Assembly: GCA_050084985.1 (NCBI GenBank)
Contig: JBITNC010000002.1
Coordinates: 32,178,001-32,242,000 of the forward strand
Direction of reading: 5' to 3'
Length of the DNA stretch: 64,000 nt
Origin: Nageia nagi
Lineage: Eukaryota > Pinophyta
In this document: positions 11,050 to 22,766 of the stretch, one piece after another
Numbering within the stretch: the stretch's first letter is position 1
Layout: every line of letters begins with the position of its first letter
Notes under the pieces: model-generated
What the model saw: the letters and a program-made list of their open reading frames with translations, nothing else
Database searches by the model: none
What the model was told of the DNA's origin: nothing
Program-made: the position numbers and the translations under genes

Positions 11050-13490
11050 ATGGTTCATACTTGTTCCCAAAGAGCTCATCAAGAATGAGAACCATATGAT
11101 GAAATCTATCTAGAGGAGAGAGAAAGTCATAGGTCTAGTAGGAATATTTTGAGAAGAGATACTCATCAAAAAAAATCTTGAAGTTTACTCAAACCCTATT
11201 GATAATGACATAAACATGATCAGATAATGTTTAACACAAATAAAAATTCCTCATTCTTCACATGCTCATAGTCTCCCTTGAGATTTAGAATATTTAAGAG
11301 AGGATAAACAAGAAACCAACAACATGAAAGATAATGAAGAAGGGAACATACCTATCTTACAAGCTCATTCGATTGATACTATGTTTCAAAGAGGCCCTTA
11401 TAAAACCAAGTATAATTGTGTCACACATTATCTACTAATGGACATTTAGTTTAATCATGTTTAAGGAGAGACTATTATAATCTTTGCACAATATCTTGGA
11501 AAACAAAAGAATTTGATGATTTAATCTCTATACACACAACTACTCTAATTCCAAAGTCAAGAAATCAATTCAGAGTTTATGATAATCCTTTCTATGTTTT
11601 AAAATCAAATACACCAACTCCTTTGTTAAGTCATAGAACACCTAGATAAAGGTGCAAGGTAAATGATAATCATGATTCAATAAAGTTTAAATTGCAATAA
11701 ATACCTTCCTATGACAATAATAAAAGTATCCACCTCAAAATAACATACATCAACAATAACAAAAAGGGTTGGCTCCTTACAATCAAGGTGTCCAATAAAA
11801 AGAAAAACCTATTAGGTTTACTGAACAACCATAATTATAAGCACAACCAATGTTCAATTTGCATCAAAATAAATCACAAATAATGCATCTTAATAAGAAA
11901 AATATCCAAAACTAATATGAACATAATCAAATGTTGGGTAGAGATAGAAAAGGATAACCCAAAGCGTAATATTTATCACTATGTGGTCATGTAGAGTATA
12001 GATATTAATATCCTTATTTTGCTAAAAGGAAGGAAGTTTCACTTATAAATCAACAAATGAACTTCACCAACATCACTTGCCTCTACCCATAGATAAGGGA
12101 CAACCATACTACCCTCCTAAACTTACCCCAATGACCACTCCAACAAAATCCACCTCCCTCTCCACCATACATTGGTGTTTATTATGATTCTAAGATACCT
12201 TTTGAACAAAAGTACAAATCATTCCCAAGGTATGAAGAAAGAATGGATCATAGTAATGATGAATATCCTATGTATTCTCAAAATCAACTAGAAGAAAAGG
12301 ATGATCTTCATAAAAGGTTAAATAAAATTAAAAGGGAATTATGCATGAAAGGTAAGCAAAAGGTATCATATGAAATAATTTGTAATGGACCTATTCATCT
12401 TAGTGTTCTAGAAAAAAAGATTCCTTTTAGATTTGAAATTCCAAAAATAAAACCATTTAAATAAAAGTAAGATCCAAAAGAACATCTAAGATGATTCAAA
12501 TATTCAAGTTATGTAATTGCTAATGATGATGCATTAATGCTATGTATTTTTACCATGAGGCTTGTTGGCTAAGAAATGGATTGGTACAAAAACTTAGCAA
12601 ATATAGCATTAGTTCATATCCTCAATTAATAAATTTATTTTTAGAATATTTTAGGATCAATATTAGAGGAAAAAATTCCATCATTGATCTTATCAGACTA
12701 AAATAATTCCTAGATAAATCAATCACTTATTTCATCTTGAGATGGAGGGTAATATTGACAAGCATGCCTTATACTTTACCTCAAGAGGAGTTAGTCAAGA
12801 TGTTTAGTTAAATCTATATAAGGCCTATTGCTAGTACCTTATTTATTCAAAAACATCTAACTTTTAAAGAAGCTATTTATTAGGCTATCATAATTGAAAA
12901 GGTTAAAATCCAAGATGGTGAGATAAAAACTAAAAAAAAATAACCTTATATTAAGAATGAAAATCAAACAGAACAAACAAGTAAACCATTAGCATCTATT
13001 AAAATTTCTATTACAAAAGAGGTAGAACCATCTCCTCTACAAAATGAGGAAAAGGATTCTAGACCCAAAAAAAAGTTCACATCTTTAACAAAATCCCTTT
13101 ATGATATTCCACGTAAACTATGTGATCATCAAATAATTAATTTACCAAATATAAGAGTAGAATATACTAGAGTTAAAGAAAGTAGATGGTATAATTTTTT
13201 TTAATCATTAACATCATCAATATGATCATGATACAGATAGATATAAGAAATTACAACAAAAAATTGAAGACTTGATTGACAATGAGAAATTAGAAGTGGA
13301 TAATCTTGTGGCTATCCCAAATCAAAACTTAAGAATCTATCAAAACCCTCTCTTCAACATCAAGACAATAATGTTTCATTACATCCACATGAGAATCAAG
13401 TAACTCACAAAGGGAGTTATGATAAATCAATCTTTATAGGAATGGTCAATGTCACTAGAAGAGATCAAAAGTTATAAGGAAAATAAAATG
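11050..13490 (+). pseudogene. gag of A1, heavily broken
   Basis: Starts at ATG 11050 (MVHTCSQ), matching the A2 gag start MVQTRSM. The capsid block begins near 12370 with PIHLSVLEKKIPFRFEIPKI and continues through DWY and FRINIRG-like blocks, all shared with A2. The nucleocapsid part near 13190-13280 retains HDTDRY where A2 has HNTNKC, so zinc-binding cysteines have become tyrosines (G-to-A type changes). Gag would form the capsid shell that packages element RNA. Stops are frequent and several frameshifts are needed, so no product is expected. Confidence 0.65.
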
Positions 13491-13657
13491 TTATTCTAGA
13501 TAACCAACAAGATGAGGTTATTGTGCAACCAAACATACCTAATCCATAACCTCCTAAAGTCTCTATGAAAAGAAAGCTACACCAACAATTAAAAAATTCA
13601 TAACTAAAAATATCTCTATTTGAGTTAATACAACAATCCAAGAATCATAGGGATGTA

Positions 13658-14113
13658 ATGAATCAATTACTACAAACAATCAAATTAGATATAAATGATC
13701 CTAAAAGTTTCATATATTTTGTAGGAAATATTAAAACAAGTCAAAAACCTAGTATTATTTTCTATAATAATGAAGTTAAACATTTTAATGAAGGACATGG
13801 TCAAGATCCACCTTTATATATCATAGCTAAGGTAGATGGAAGAAATTTTAAGAGAATCTTGATTTATGAAGGTTCAACAATAAACATTATTTCAATAATC
13901 ACTTATAAGAATCTAAACCTCCCATTTTCACATATATATCCACCATCTATAAAAGTAAAAACATTTAATGATGCTTTATATTCAACAATGGGATCAATAT
14001 TATTTCCTATTATTGTAGGGTCTAAAATAGTGCAAACAATGTTACAAGTAATAGAAGGAGATATCACACAATATAACATCCTTTTGGGGAGGCCTTGGAT
14101 TAGGGATATGTAG
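13658..14113 (+). pseudogene. Aspartic protease region of A1
   Basis: An uninterrupted 151-codon stretch ends ...LLGRPWIRDM, the usual end of the gypsy protease fold (LLGRPW). It aligns end to end with A2 59700-60158. The active-site block reads ILIYEGSTINIIS where A2 has ILIDEGSSINIIS: the catalytic aspartate codon GAT has become TAT, so the enzyme would be inactive. The frame is otherwise the best preserved part of A1. The protein would have cleaved the Gag-Pol precursor. Confidence 0.75.
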
Positions 14114-15480
14114 TGTGTACCATTAACATATCATAATTATATGAAGTATATTTATAAAGGTGTATTACATTATATACTTGGATATGAAAATTCATATTCA
14201 CATTGTAATAGTGCTCATTCGACTCAAGAGGTAGCTCTACAATCTACTCATTACTTTACAACACCAATGCTAATAAAAGGACCATTGAATACTAATATGG
14301 GTAAGAAAAATTCCACATATTTAAGCACTTCAAAAGAAAAATATGTTATTGATAAAGAATAATCCAAAATTCAACAAAATGTCGATGACGATTCACAACC
14401 AAAGATAGAACCTATATTTCAAGAAAGACATACTTGGGAAGAAAGAGCATGCAATTTAGATAAATTAAGAACATCTTCCTCATCAAAAATTTTATTTCCC
14501 ATGAATACATCATTAAAACATGATGACTATCAAGAAGGTGATAAGTCATCAAACATCTACCTAGTAATGATAACATTATTGGATTTAGGTATAAAAGAAT
14601 TTGGAATTAATGATGTGATCTTTAATATTCCTTCTGCCCAAGATATGGGAAGTCCTAAAGAATCTTTCAATGTAGTGGGGAAATTGGTACCATTAGAAAA
14701 AGTTCCTAATCAAACTCTTTTTATTTATTTAGGTCCTATAGAACAATCTCTTATTTCTCTACCTAAACCACATGAATGTATTTTTTGTAATTCATTAGAA
14801 TACTTATCACCTTATGTGAGATAATTTGTCCAAAGATAATTCAATAAATGTTAATAGAAGGGACAAGGTTTAGGTCATTATGAATAAGGACCTTAATATA
14901 CAATCAATATCTATTATCAATTTCCAATTGATAAAATAGGATTGGGATACAAAGATAAGAATTAAAAAGAATCTTATTGTGATATAGTTGAACTATAACC
15001 ATAAAAGCTTGAATATGAAAAACCATATGAAGACTTTGAAAGGATACCAAATCAAAATTTGAATTGTTAATACCAGAAAGTCTATTTTCTAATATGGTAG
15101 AGATTGAAAAAATATCCGATTGGAGTCTAGAAAAAGTATCTTTTAACTAGTATGGGAGTGATGAGTTTGAAATATTAAGTCCATTAAGCTCAATTAGTTC
15201 TTCATCATACTTTATTGTAGATTAGGATACTATAGATTTTACACTCATTTCCAAACAATTCACAATAAAAGAATTTAAAAATATAGGTACTATATTTTAA
15301 ACCTCTAAATTTACTATAAATACAACCCTAGAGGATCAATATTTTTGTGAATATGAAGAATACAACCTAAATGATAACCCTTGGATTTTAGTACCAAACC
15401 AATTGGAGGAAGGGTATCATATGTTAATTGAAGAAACCATTGAGGTAGACTTAAGTGAGGATCTTAACAATCCAAAGACT
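14114..15480 (+). pseudogene. Protease-RT linker of A1
   Basis: Open stretches at 14141-14362 and 14501-14824 share blocks with the A2 linker (59401-58919): NDVIFNIPSAQD against DDVVFNIPSSQE, VPNQTLFIYLG against VPNQTMFIYVG, and EYLSPYVR against KYLSPCSR. The rest to 15480 is acidic and broken by stops. The segment has no known catalytic role; long linkers here are typical of Tat-type polyproteins. Confidence 0.6.
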
Positions 15481-15482
15481 AT

Positions 15483-16773
15483 TCAACTAGGAAAATTACC
15501 AACTAAATATGAGATAAGAGATTTTATATCTATACTAAAAGAAAAATGAAATATATTTACATTATCATATGCTAATATATCAAGATTAGATCCAAACTTG
15601 ATGGTGCATAATTTGGGTATTAAAGAGGATGCTAATTTGATTAAATTGAAGTTACACAAGATGAAGCCCACAATATACTTAATGGTAAAAGAAGAATTGT
15701 AAAATTTTTTAAAGGCAAAATTTAAACATGCCATTGATTATTCAAATTGGATCTCCAACATAGTCCTATTTAAAAAGTCTAATAGAAAAATTCAAATATG
15801 CACAAATTTTAGATACTTAAAAAAGGCTTACCCTAAAGGTTACTTTCTATTGCCAAACATTAATAATTTGGTTAATTATACTACTAGACATGAAATGCTA
15901 TCACTCATGGATGGATTTTCAAGGTATAACCAAATAAGAGTAGCACCAGAAGATCAAAATAAAATGGTTTTCATAATGTATTAGGGAATATTTTGTTATA
16001 AAGTAATACCCTTTGGTATGAAAAAATGCAGGAGCTACTTATAAATAGGAAATAACATATACCTTTCATTATTACATGCATGGTATCATGGAATATTATG
16101 TAGATGATGTATTAGCCAAATCTAAAATTAGAAAAGAACATCCAAAGGTACTTGTAAAAATATATGATAGATTGTTGGAACATAACATTTGACTTTATCC
16201 CAAGAAATTTGTTTTTGGGGTTACTTTAGGAAAGTTGTTAGGTTTTATTATTTCCAGGTGAGGAATAAAAGTATACCATATTAATATAAAAGTGATAGTT
16301 AATGGCTCCCCCATTAAACATAAAGTAATTATAAAGTCTACAAGGTAAATTGCAAGTTATAAGACACTTTATATTTCAGTGGGGAAGTGAACAACAAGAA
16401 GTGTTTGATGAAATAAAATGCTATCTTTTATCATCTTTAGTTTTAGTTCCACTCAAGCAAGGGTAACCATTCATACTCTATGCATTAGCTATAAAATCTA
16501 CTTTAGGAACTATGCTTGCTCAAAAGAATGAAAATAATAAGGAACAAGCCATATAATATCTTAGTCAAACCTTAGTTAGTTATGAAATTAAGTATATGTA
16601 TATGGAAAAGTTATGTTTAGTATTGGTATTCGTAATCAAGAATCTAAGATATTATATGTTGAATCATACTACTTATGTAATTGCTAAAGCAGATCCATTG
16701 AAATATATGATGAATAAAACTTACCAAAATACAAGGATATCTAAATGGATTATGCATTTGATTGAATTTGAAA
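15483..16773 (+). pseudogene. Reverse transcriptase and truncated RNase H of A1
   Basis: RT blocks in order: HKMKPTIYLMVKEEL, DYSNWISNIV, MLSLMDGFSRYNQI, FCYKVIPFGM, and YYVDD at 16094-16108 (catalytic YVDD intact). RNase H follows: YMEKLCLVLVFVIKNLRYYML, then KYMMNKTYQNTRISKWIMHL. The match to A2 ends at LIEFE near 16773, after which A2 continues with LHFIGQKS but this copy turns into unrelated sequence. Several frameshifts, for example near 16027, and many stops. It was the polymerase that copied element RNA into DNA. Confidence 0.75.
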
Positions 16774-16830
16774 TCATTGGGATAACCTCTATTTTTGAGA
16801 TTGTTGTTGGTGTTTGGAAAGTGTTCTTGC

Positions 16831-18381
16831 ATGTATACCAGGTCACAAAGCAAGGAAGAAGAAGGAGAATTTGTGGAGGAGGATCCAAAAATTGGTTTTA
16901 GAGTTTGGCTAAAGAAGCAAAGAGAGCTTGGAGCCATGGCCAATGAAGGAGGGTCTAATGTGGAAAAGCAAATTGCTAATCTTGCCACAATGTTCCAGAA
17001 AATGTCTCTACAATTCCAACATTTTCAAGAACAACAATACAAGAAAAATGAAGGTGAAACTAGTGAATGTAACAAAATTGAAAATGATGTTACACATAGT
17101 GTTTTTCAAAGTTCTCCTTTGAAATTGGAAGTTAAATTTGATTTGCCTACTTTTATTGGAGAAGTGAATGCTGAAAAGTTAGACCATTGGATTAAACAAA
17201 TTGAAGTATATTGTAGAATACAAAGAATTGTAAGAGATGAGGATAAAATCCAATTAGCAACTCTTAAAATGAGTGTTAATGCACTTGTTTGGTGGGAAAG
17301 TTGTTTACAAAGTAAGAATGAATCTATTCAAGCTTGTATTGCTTCTTAGACTCATTTTGTACAATTGCTTAGAAATCAATTTTATCCTTTGGGTTATCAG
17401 CAAAAGGCAATCATGGAATGGCAAACTTTTTGTCAAGGCAAAGGGTAAAGTGTGCAAGAGTACACTACGAAATTCCGAAGAAGAGCTATAATGCTAGGTA
17501 TTCCTCTTGATTTTCAAGATACTCTTCTTAAGTATATTGGTGGTTTGCACAATTATTTAAGACATACAATTTTGATGTTTGATCCAAATGATTTGGATAA
17601 AGTTTGTGTACAAGCTACTCACTTAGAATAAAGGGGAAAATATGTTTAGGATGGGAAAAAGAACAATGCTTCCAATTACAATAGTAATAATGATTCTAAA
17701 AGGAATAATGGAAAGGGGAAAAAGAAAAATATGTCTACTACACAAAAAGAGAAGTCTAATGATGTATGTGCACATTGTCAAAAAGAAGGTTATTTAGAGG
17801 CTAAATGTTGGAAATTGCATCTTGAATTATGCCCTAAACCTAAAGGTCAAAGAAAGCAAACAAATACTGTTACTTTTGAAATTGAGGATGGTTCAAATGT
17901 AGATGATAAAATGGTATGCATGGTTTTGCATAATACACCTAATCAAGATTAAGAAAAGAAGAAAATTGAACTTTTTCACATCAAGGTGCAAGCTAAGAAG
18001 ACTAGGATTGATACATTGTTTGATTCTAGATCTCAAGCTTATTTGATTGTAGAAAAGTATGTCAAATCACTTGCACTCACTACTCAACCCCATCCAATCC
18101 CATATCCATTGGGATGGGTTAATAACAATTCAAAGTTGAAAGTAACACAACAATGCAAGTTGCAATTTGGAATTAACAGGGGTTACATTGATGAAGTTTT
18201 ACTTGATGTTGTTCCTTTGGATGTTTGTGGGATTATGCTTGGTAGTCCTTATCTATGGGAAAGAAATGCTTTATTCTATAAAAAGGAAAACAAATATAGA
18301 CTCATTAAAGATGGAATTGAATACATGGTTAGTGCTCATCAAAGCAAGAAAAAGGATATTTCTTTGATTACTGTAGGATAA
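16831..18381 (+). pseudogene. gag and protease of element C
   Basis: Starts MYTRSQSKEEEGEF at 16831, a common start of plant gypsy Gag. The retrotransposon gag domain spans about 17130-17630 (FDLPTFIGEVNAEKLDHW, ALVWWES, then YTTKFRR). A zinc knuckle is at about 17767-17820 (CAHCQKEGYLEAKC, with Y in place of the zinc-binding H). The protease follows near 18004: DTLFDSRSQAYLI, where the DSG triad is DSR, so inactive. One reading frame runs from 16795 through 19062 with only in-frame stops (17347 TAG, then TAA/TAG stops near 17446, 17630, 17647, 17950 and 18379) and no frameshift, which suggests decay by base substitution only. Confidence 0.75.
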
Positions 18382-18405
18382 GCAAAGAAACTAATCAATG
18401 GACAA

Positions 18406-19062
18406 ATGTTTATACTTGCAATGGTGAAATCTCAAGATGAAGTGGAAATCATAAAGGCACTTGAAGATTGTGAACCACAATACAAAGAAAAAGTTAAAGA
18501 GGTAATTTCTAAATTTGAATATTTATTTCAAGTACCTAAAGAACTTCCACCAAAAAGAGATATACAACATGAGATTCAATTACATCCTAATGTTGCACTT
18601 CCTAATATTGGCTTATATCGAAATGCTATTTTGGAAAATGAAGAAATTAAGAAACAAGTCAAGGAATTGTTAGATCAAAGAGTCATTAGACCTAGCACAT
18701 CACCATGTGGATCTCCTATTGTTATAATTCTAAAGAAAGATGGAACTTGGCATAAAGTGTTTGAATTTTTAAGGGAAGCAAAACTCTATTTGAAGATGTC
18801 TAAGTGTGAGTTTGTCACGAAGAGTTTAATCTATCTTGACCACATTATAGGTGAAGGTCAATTGAGGATAGATCTTGCAAAAATTGAGGCTATGTTGAAA
18901 TGGCCTACTCCCACTAATGTGACAGAGACTAGGAGTTTTCTTGGGGCAATACAATATTTATGCAAGTTTATTGCTATTTTCTTATATGGCTTCTCCACTT
19001 CATGCTATTACAGGAAAGAGTCATGGATTTTAGTGGAGAGGAAAAAAATAACATGCTTTTAA
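18406..19062 (+). pseudogene. RT of element C with the polymerase core deleted
   Basis: 218 open codons. The N-terminal part is normal for gypsy RT: LFQVPKELPPKRDIQHEI, LLDQRVIRPSTSPCGSPIV, LKKDGTWH. Directly after this (near 18755) it jumps to VFEFLREAKLYLKMSKCEF, which belongs about 120 residues further on in the family, then DHIIGEGQ and WPTPTNVTETRSFLG. The jump removes the fingers-palm region including the YxDD motif but keeps the frame. The protein cannot polymerise DNA. Confidence 0.8.
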
Positions 19063-19063
19063 C

Positions 19064-19821
19064 TTGCTTAAAAAGAAAATTAGTCATGCTCCAGTACTTG
19101 CTTTGCCTAATCTTCAGAAACCTTTTGAAATTGAAATAGTTGCTAGTGTTGTGATTCTGAAAAATAGTTATTTAATGCATGATATGTATAAAGAACAATA
19201 TGTGGTTGATCTTGATTTCCAAAATGTATATCAAAGATTGAGTCTTGGTAATGAGTTTGGAAATCATGACTTTCATTTGCATGATGGATTACTTTTTCAT
19301 TTGGGCAAACTTTGTATTCCTAATGGTGAGAGAAATGATTTGATTAGGGAAGCTCATACTTCTCGTATTTCAAGACACTTTGATGTTGAGAAAAATCTTG
19401 CTAATCTACAAAGGTATTGTTATTAGCCTAAAATGCAAGAAAATATATCCAAGTATAAAGAGAAGCATGATTGTCATCGGGTGGATCATAAATTTTAGGT
19501 TGGGACAATGCATTTTGGTTAGACTTACCACCCTATATGCAAATGTATTCTATTATTAATGTTGAGAACTTGAAGTTGTATGAACTAGCCTTAGTTGTAG
19601 AAGATATAGATGTCATGTTACCATCAGTTAAGGATTTAGCCCCTAAGCACATGAATGTGTTGGTTGAGGATGTAGTATTGGAAAAGAAGCAACGATCATC
19701 TCGTAGTGGCATACATGAGGTGTGGCGTATTGGAGTGAAGGGCCAACATCCACACAAGGCCAAGTGGTATGTAGTTGATCGAGTGAGGGAGCTCTACCCT
19801 CACCTCATTTCATCATCCTAA
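19064..19821 (+). pseudogene. RNase H and integrase remnants of element C
   Basis: 19064-19170 encodes the connection before RNase H (SHAPVLALPNLQKPFEIEI). RNase H is then missing: after a few codons the sequence continues with the post-RNase H segment (YVVDLDFQNVYQRL) and the integrase HHCC finger (EAHTSRISRHF...LQRYCY...HDCHRVDH, 19340-19490). The DDE core is absent. 19537-19821 is an open C-terminal part (MLPSVKDLAPKHMNVLVED, then GIHEVWRIGVKGQHPHKAKW) ending YPHLISSS; the VGxKGQxPxKAKW block is chromodomain-like and is followed by the polypurine tract. Confidence 0.65.
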
Positions 19822-19845
19822 ATGCTTTTGGGAATAAAAGCTCTC

Positions 19846-19861
19846 TCTTAGTGGGGAGGAA
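19846..19861 (+). other. Polypurine tract of element C
   Basis: The purine-rich TAGTGGGGAGGAA ends one base before TGATCC at 19862. This is where second-strand DNA synthesis is primed in gypsy elements. It fits the downstream LTR and the upstream end of the coding frame (stop at 19819). Confidence 0.6.
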
Positions 19862-20992
19862 TGATCCAAAAATTTGGATCCCTTCAAAATTTAGTAATCT
19901 CCATTTCAATGTGTTCAGTGTGTTCATCTTGTCTTTAGCTTTTCGATGCTTCTTTCATATCAAAAATCTGAGTCTATATGAGGAAGTTATGGCCCTAAGT
20001 CCAGTTTGTGTAATTTTGAAAAAAAAGGATTAAAAAAATATATGGTAGGACCCACCCACCATTGTATAGCCCACGTAGGAGGAGAAGCTCTGACCAGGCT
20101 TGCATAGAGTCCTACCTACCACCCGCCTACCATGTAGGCTACTTGACCTACATGTACCACCACATCTGACCTGCCTGACACCCCCCTACCATGTTAGCTG
20201 CATGTTGACCTGTTTGACCATGCACCCACACATGAAACCTGCCTGCACAATCAGCTAGCCACTGATCAAACTCTGTTGACTTCATCCCAGCGAGCACCAC
20301 ATGTCAGCACCATAATGCACCCACCTATTTTTGGAGTATTTTAACATATTTTGGAATTTTTCAAAGGTTTTTCATGATTTTTGATTCACCTAAGGTCCTA
20401 TTTTTGGGAGATTTTTGCAACTAATTGAGCCCAAATTTGACAGAAAGATCAAGGAGGTTAATGGGTATCTAAAAATGTATTTTTTTTTACCTAATTTCTT
20501 AGTTGTAATTCTCTCCAATTTTAGCTCCAAAAATTGTATAAAAAAGGGAGCAAATTATATAGGAGAGAGAAAAAGGAGGATTTTGAGAAGTGTTTCAATT
20601 TTTTTGAGATTTTCAAAGCTAAGAGTGTGTTGTGAATGTGAGAGGAGGTTTTGGAGGACCTTGGAGGCCTTGTAAAGTGATTCCCCCATTGATAGTAGAG
20701 AGCTTTTGAGCTGGATGTAGCCCACATTGGGTGAACTAGGATAAATTTTTCTTGTCTCTTATTTGGTGAATGCTTTTCTCTTCTCTATGTTTACAAGTTG
20801 ATTCCTGATTTTCCTTTACAAGCACTTAATTATTTTAAGTGTGAATTGATTCATTTGAAGAGGTTAAATTGAAATTATTTAATCTTATAGTTTATGGATC
20901 AAGGAGTTGATGTAAATATAGTGTTTAAGAGTTTTGTAAATACATAATCTAAGAGTTTTTATAAATATAATTCCAAGTTATGTCCAAGTAAT
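19862..20992 (+). repeat. 3' LTR of element C (end approximate)
   Basis: Starts TGATCCAAAAATTTGGATC, itself a near-palindrome. A GC-rich block at about 20040-20330 stands out from the AT-rich surroundings and holds partial repeats (CCTACCATGTAGGCT, CCTACCATGTTAGCT). A TATA box is at 20537, followed by an R/U5-like tail. No second LTR exists in the window, so the end is a guess from an ATCA near 20990, just before the 100-bp array. Confidence 0.5.
20143..20547 (+). promoter_or_regulatory. U3 promoter of element C: TTGAC cluster and TATA box
   Basis: Four TTGAC cores (20143, 20205, 20214, 20276; three are TTGACC, one is at the end of a line before TTC) lie in the GC-rich block, about 260-390 bp before TATAAAAAAGG at 20537-20547. 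TTGAC(C/T) is the W-box core bound by WRKY factors, and several plant retrotransposon LTRs use such boxes for stress response. Binding is inferred from motif only. Confidence 0.4.
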
Positions 20993-20997
20993 CACTA

Positions 20998-21590
20998 GGA
21001 GATGCCTAGAAGTAAATAAACCCCATCAATTTTGAGTAATGATATCAAAGCTTTTGGCTAAATTGAATGGGTTCCAAAATAAGTAATGATGGAAGATGAT
21101 TCATGAAGATCCTAAATAGAGCCTGTGAATTTTGAGTGATGATGTTAGAAATTTTGGCTAAAATCAATGGGTATTAGAACAAGTAATGATAGGTGATGAT
21201 TCATGAAGATCTCAAATAGAGCCTATTAATTTTGAGCAATGATGTCAAAAATTTTGGCTAAAATTAGTGGGTCCTAGAACAAGTAATGGTGGGAGATGAT
21301 TCATGAAGATCCCAAATAGAGCCTACTAATTTTGGGTGATGGTGTCAAAACTTTTGGCTAAAATCAATGGGTCTCAGAATAAGTAATGGAAAGTGATGAT
21401 TCATGAAGATTCCAAATAAATACTATTGATTTTGAATGATGATGTTAGAACTTTTGGTTAAAATCAGTTAGTCCTAAAATAAGTAATGGTAGGTGATGAT
21501 TCATGAAGATCTCAAATATAGCCCATCAATTTTGAGTAATTATGTCAAAAATTTTAGCTAAAATTAATGAGTACTAATAATAGCTAGATC
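20998..21590 (+). repeat. Tandem array, 100-bp period, about 5.9 copies
   Basis: The word GATTCATGAAGAT starts at 21098, 21198, 21298, 21398 and 21498, exactly 100 bp apart each time. A more diverged first unit begins near 20998. Units differ by roughly 10-20 percent and also share TTTTGAGTRATGATGTC and TTTTGGCTAAAAT. The period is not a multiple of three and stops occur, so it is not coding. It lies between the end of element C and the presumed LTR of B1. Confidence 0.85.
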
Positions 21591-22747
21591 ATCAACAAAA
21601 TCTAAAGAAAAGAAATAAGACCCACTAGAGTAAGGTAAGAGTAATGGATAAGAAGTAACCCTCAATTTCACTTGATCTTAGGTGTTTAACCCCTAGGGCC
21701 CTATTAATGTATCAAATTCAACTCAATTCCACATAATAGTGGTAGTTTCTTCTCAAAATAGGTTGATATACTATTCATAACTCTCTATCACTCTATTCAT
21801 TTAGAACTATAGTATGGATCATTAATGGTTGCAGAGAAGCATATAGCTACTGATAAAACATAGTGCCAGATCATACCTATCAAACTGCAGATGAGTACTT
21901 ATTCAATTAGCTATAGTACCATATTCAATCAACTATAGGTGTAAATAAGGAGTAGTTAATGACATGTCAAGAGGATTATAGCTAAATGAATATGATTGTT
22001 CAAAAAATTTAAATTCTTAGATAGTCATGCTATTGGTACTTATTCATTGTGTAATCTAACACAGTTGTAATATTTATTATAAATATTTTTCTTAGCTTAA
22101 TTCAATCAAGGTGATTAATTATGTATATTAATGATAGAAAACAACTTAGTAGGGCATGTAAATGTATAAATGGTGAACTATTAGAAATCAAAGTGGTCAA
22201 ACATTCTAGCAAATTTGCCTAGGTCTATAAGATACTTTCATATATGATAATGCAAATAGATAATTCTTTGCCCTTTTGCAACAAGTGGCTATTTATTACT
22301 TTTGTAAATGTTATGTATGAGATGATATCTTAAATTATGGCTATGTATTATGATTACAATACCTTACGGATAAGATAGCTTACTATTCTTAATCTTGGTT
22401 ATGGATTGCTGCCTATGCTATAATGCTCGAGCTATGAAGTTCTTGCTTTAGTTTTGTTAATATCTTTTCTACAACTTTATACCTTTTATCTCTTTCCTAT
22501 TAATTTTAACCTTTATAATAGATAAAAGTTGGCCTATACCTAGATATTGAGCTAAAAACCAACATAAGCACATTTCCACCACCTTATGCTCTTTCAAGGA
22601 ACCTACTATTGTGAGAAATGGAGAACTTGACTAGACCAAACCCTTTGAGGTTACATTATACCAATCAATAGAATAAACTTTCATTTTTGTAATGCTCAAT
22701 GTGATAGGAACTAAAATTACATATTTTGTGAGTGTAAATAGGCTAGA
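21591..22747 (+). other. Presumed 5' LTR or leader of B1; no gene seen
   Basis: No open frame or domain. The last 250 bp resemble the stretch before the B2 primer-like site: a pyrimidine block with TCTTTCCTATTA, an ATAGATAA...GCCTA block and ATTACATA. This supports LTR/leader identity. I cannot place the LTR start. Confidence 0.4.
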
Positions 22748-22766
22748 TAGCCATGTTTGGTGGGCT
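22748..22766 (+). other. Primer-binding-site-like sequence of B1
   Basis: TAGCCATGTTTGGTGGGCT, at the position corresponding to TGGCATGCCTAGTGGGAC in B2 (40359-40376). Both sit just after the LTR-like region and before gag. I cannot match it to a specific tRNA with confidence. Confidence 0.35.

Larger units (their letters stand above)
8328..16773 (+). mobile_element. Family A Ty3/gypsy (Tat-like) element, copy A1, 3'-truncated
   Basis: LTR (8328 to about 9228), a long leader, gag from 11050, protease, RT and the start of RNase H follow in order. The protein blocks match the minus-strand element A2 (49349-64000) throughout: gag PIHxSVxxKxPxRFEIPKI, the protease GxxxINIIS block, the linker VPNQTLFIYxG and the RNase H KYMMNKTYQN. 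Both start their LTR with TGTARACAYCYAAAAATG. A1 is more decayed than A2, with frequent stops and shifts. It stops abruptly near 16773 within RNase H, where chromovirus C sequence begins; the archaeal RNase H, integrase and 3' LTR are absent. Confidence 0.8.
16774..20992 (+). mobile_element. Element C: chromovirus-like Ty3/gypsy, 5' LTR missing, internally deleted
   Basis: The order gag, zinc knuckle, protease, RT fragment, integrase zinc finger, C-terminal domain and 3' LTR is that of a Ty3/gypsy element on the plus strand. There is no LTR or primer site before gag: only about 55 bp separate the broken A1 RNase H from the gag ATG. Catalytic cores of RT, RNase H and integrase are each missing. 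The 3' LTR starts at 19862; its end near 20992 is uncertain. Confidence 0.75.

Noticed and set aside
16644-16988. 114-codon minus-strand frame
   Set aside because: Antisense shadow across the A1/C junction; the plus strand holds clear RNase H and gag.
20998-21590. CRISPR-like or coding repeat array
   Set aside because: There are no unique spacers between short repeats; the whole 100-bp unit repeats, and the period is not a multiple of three.
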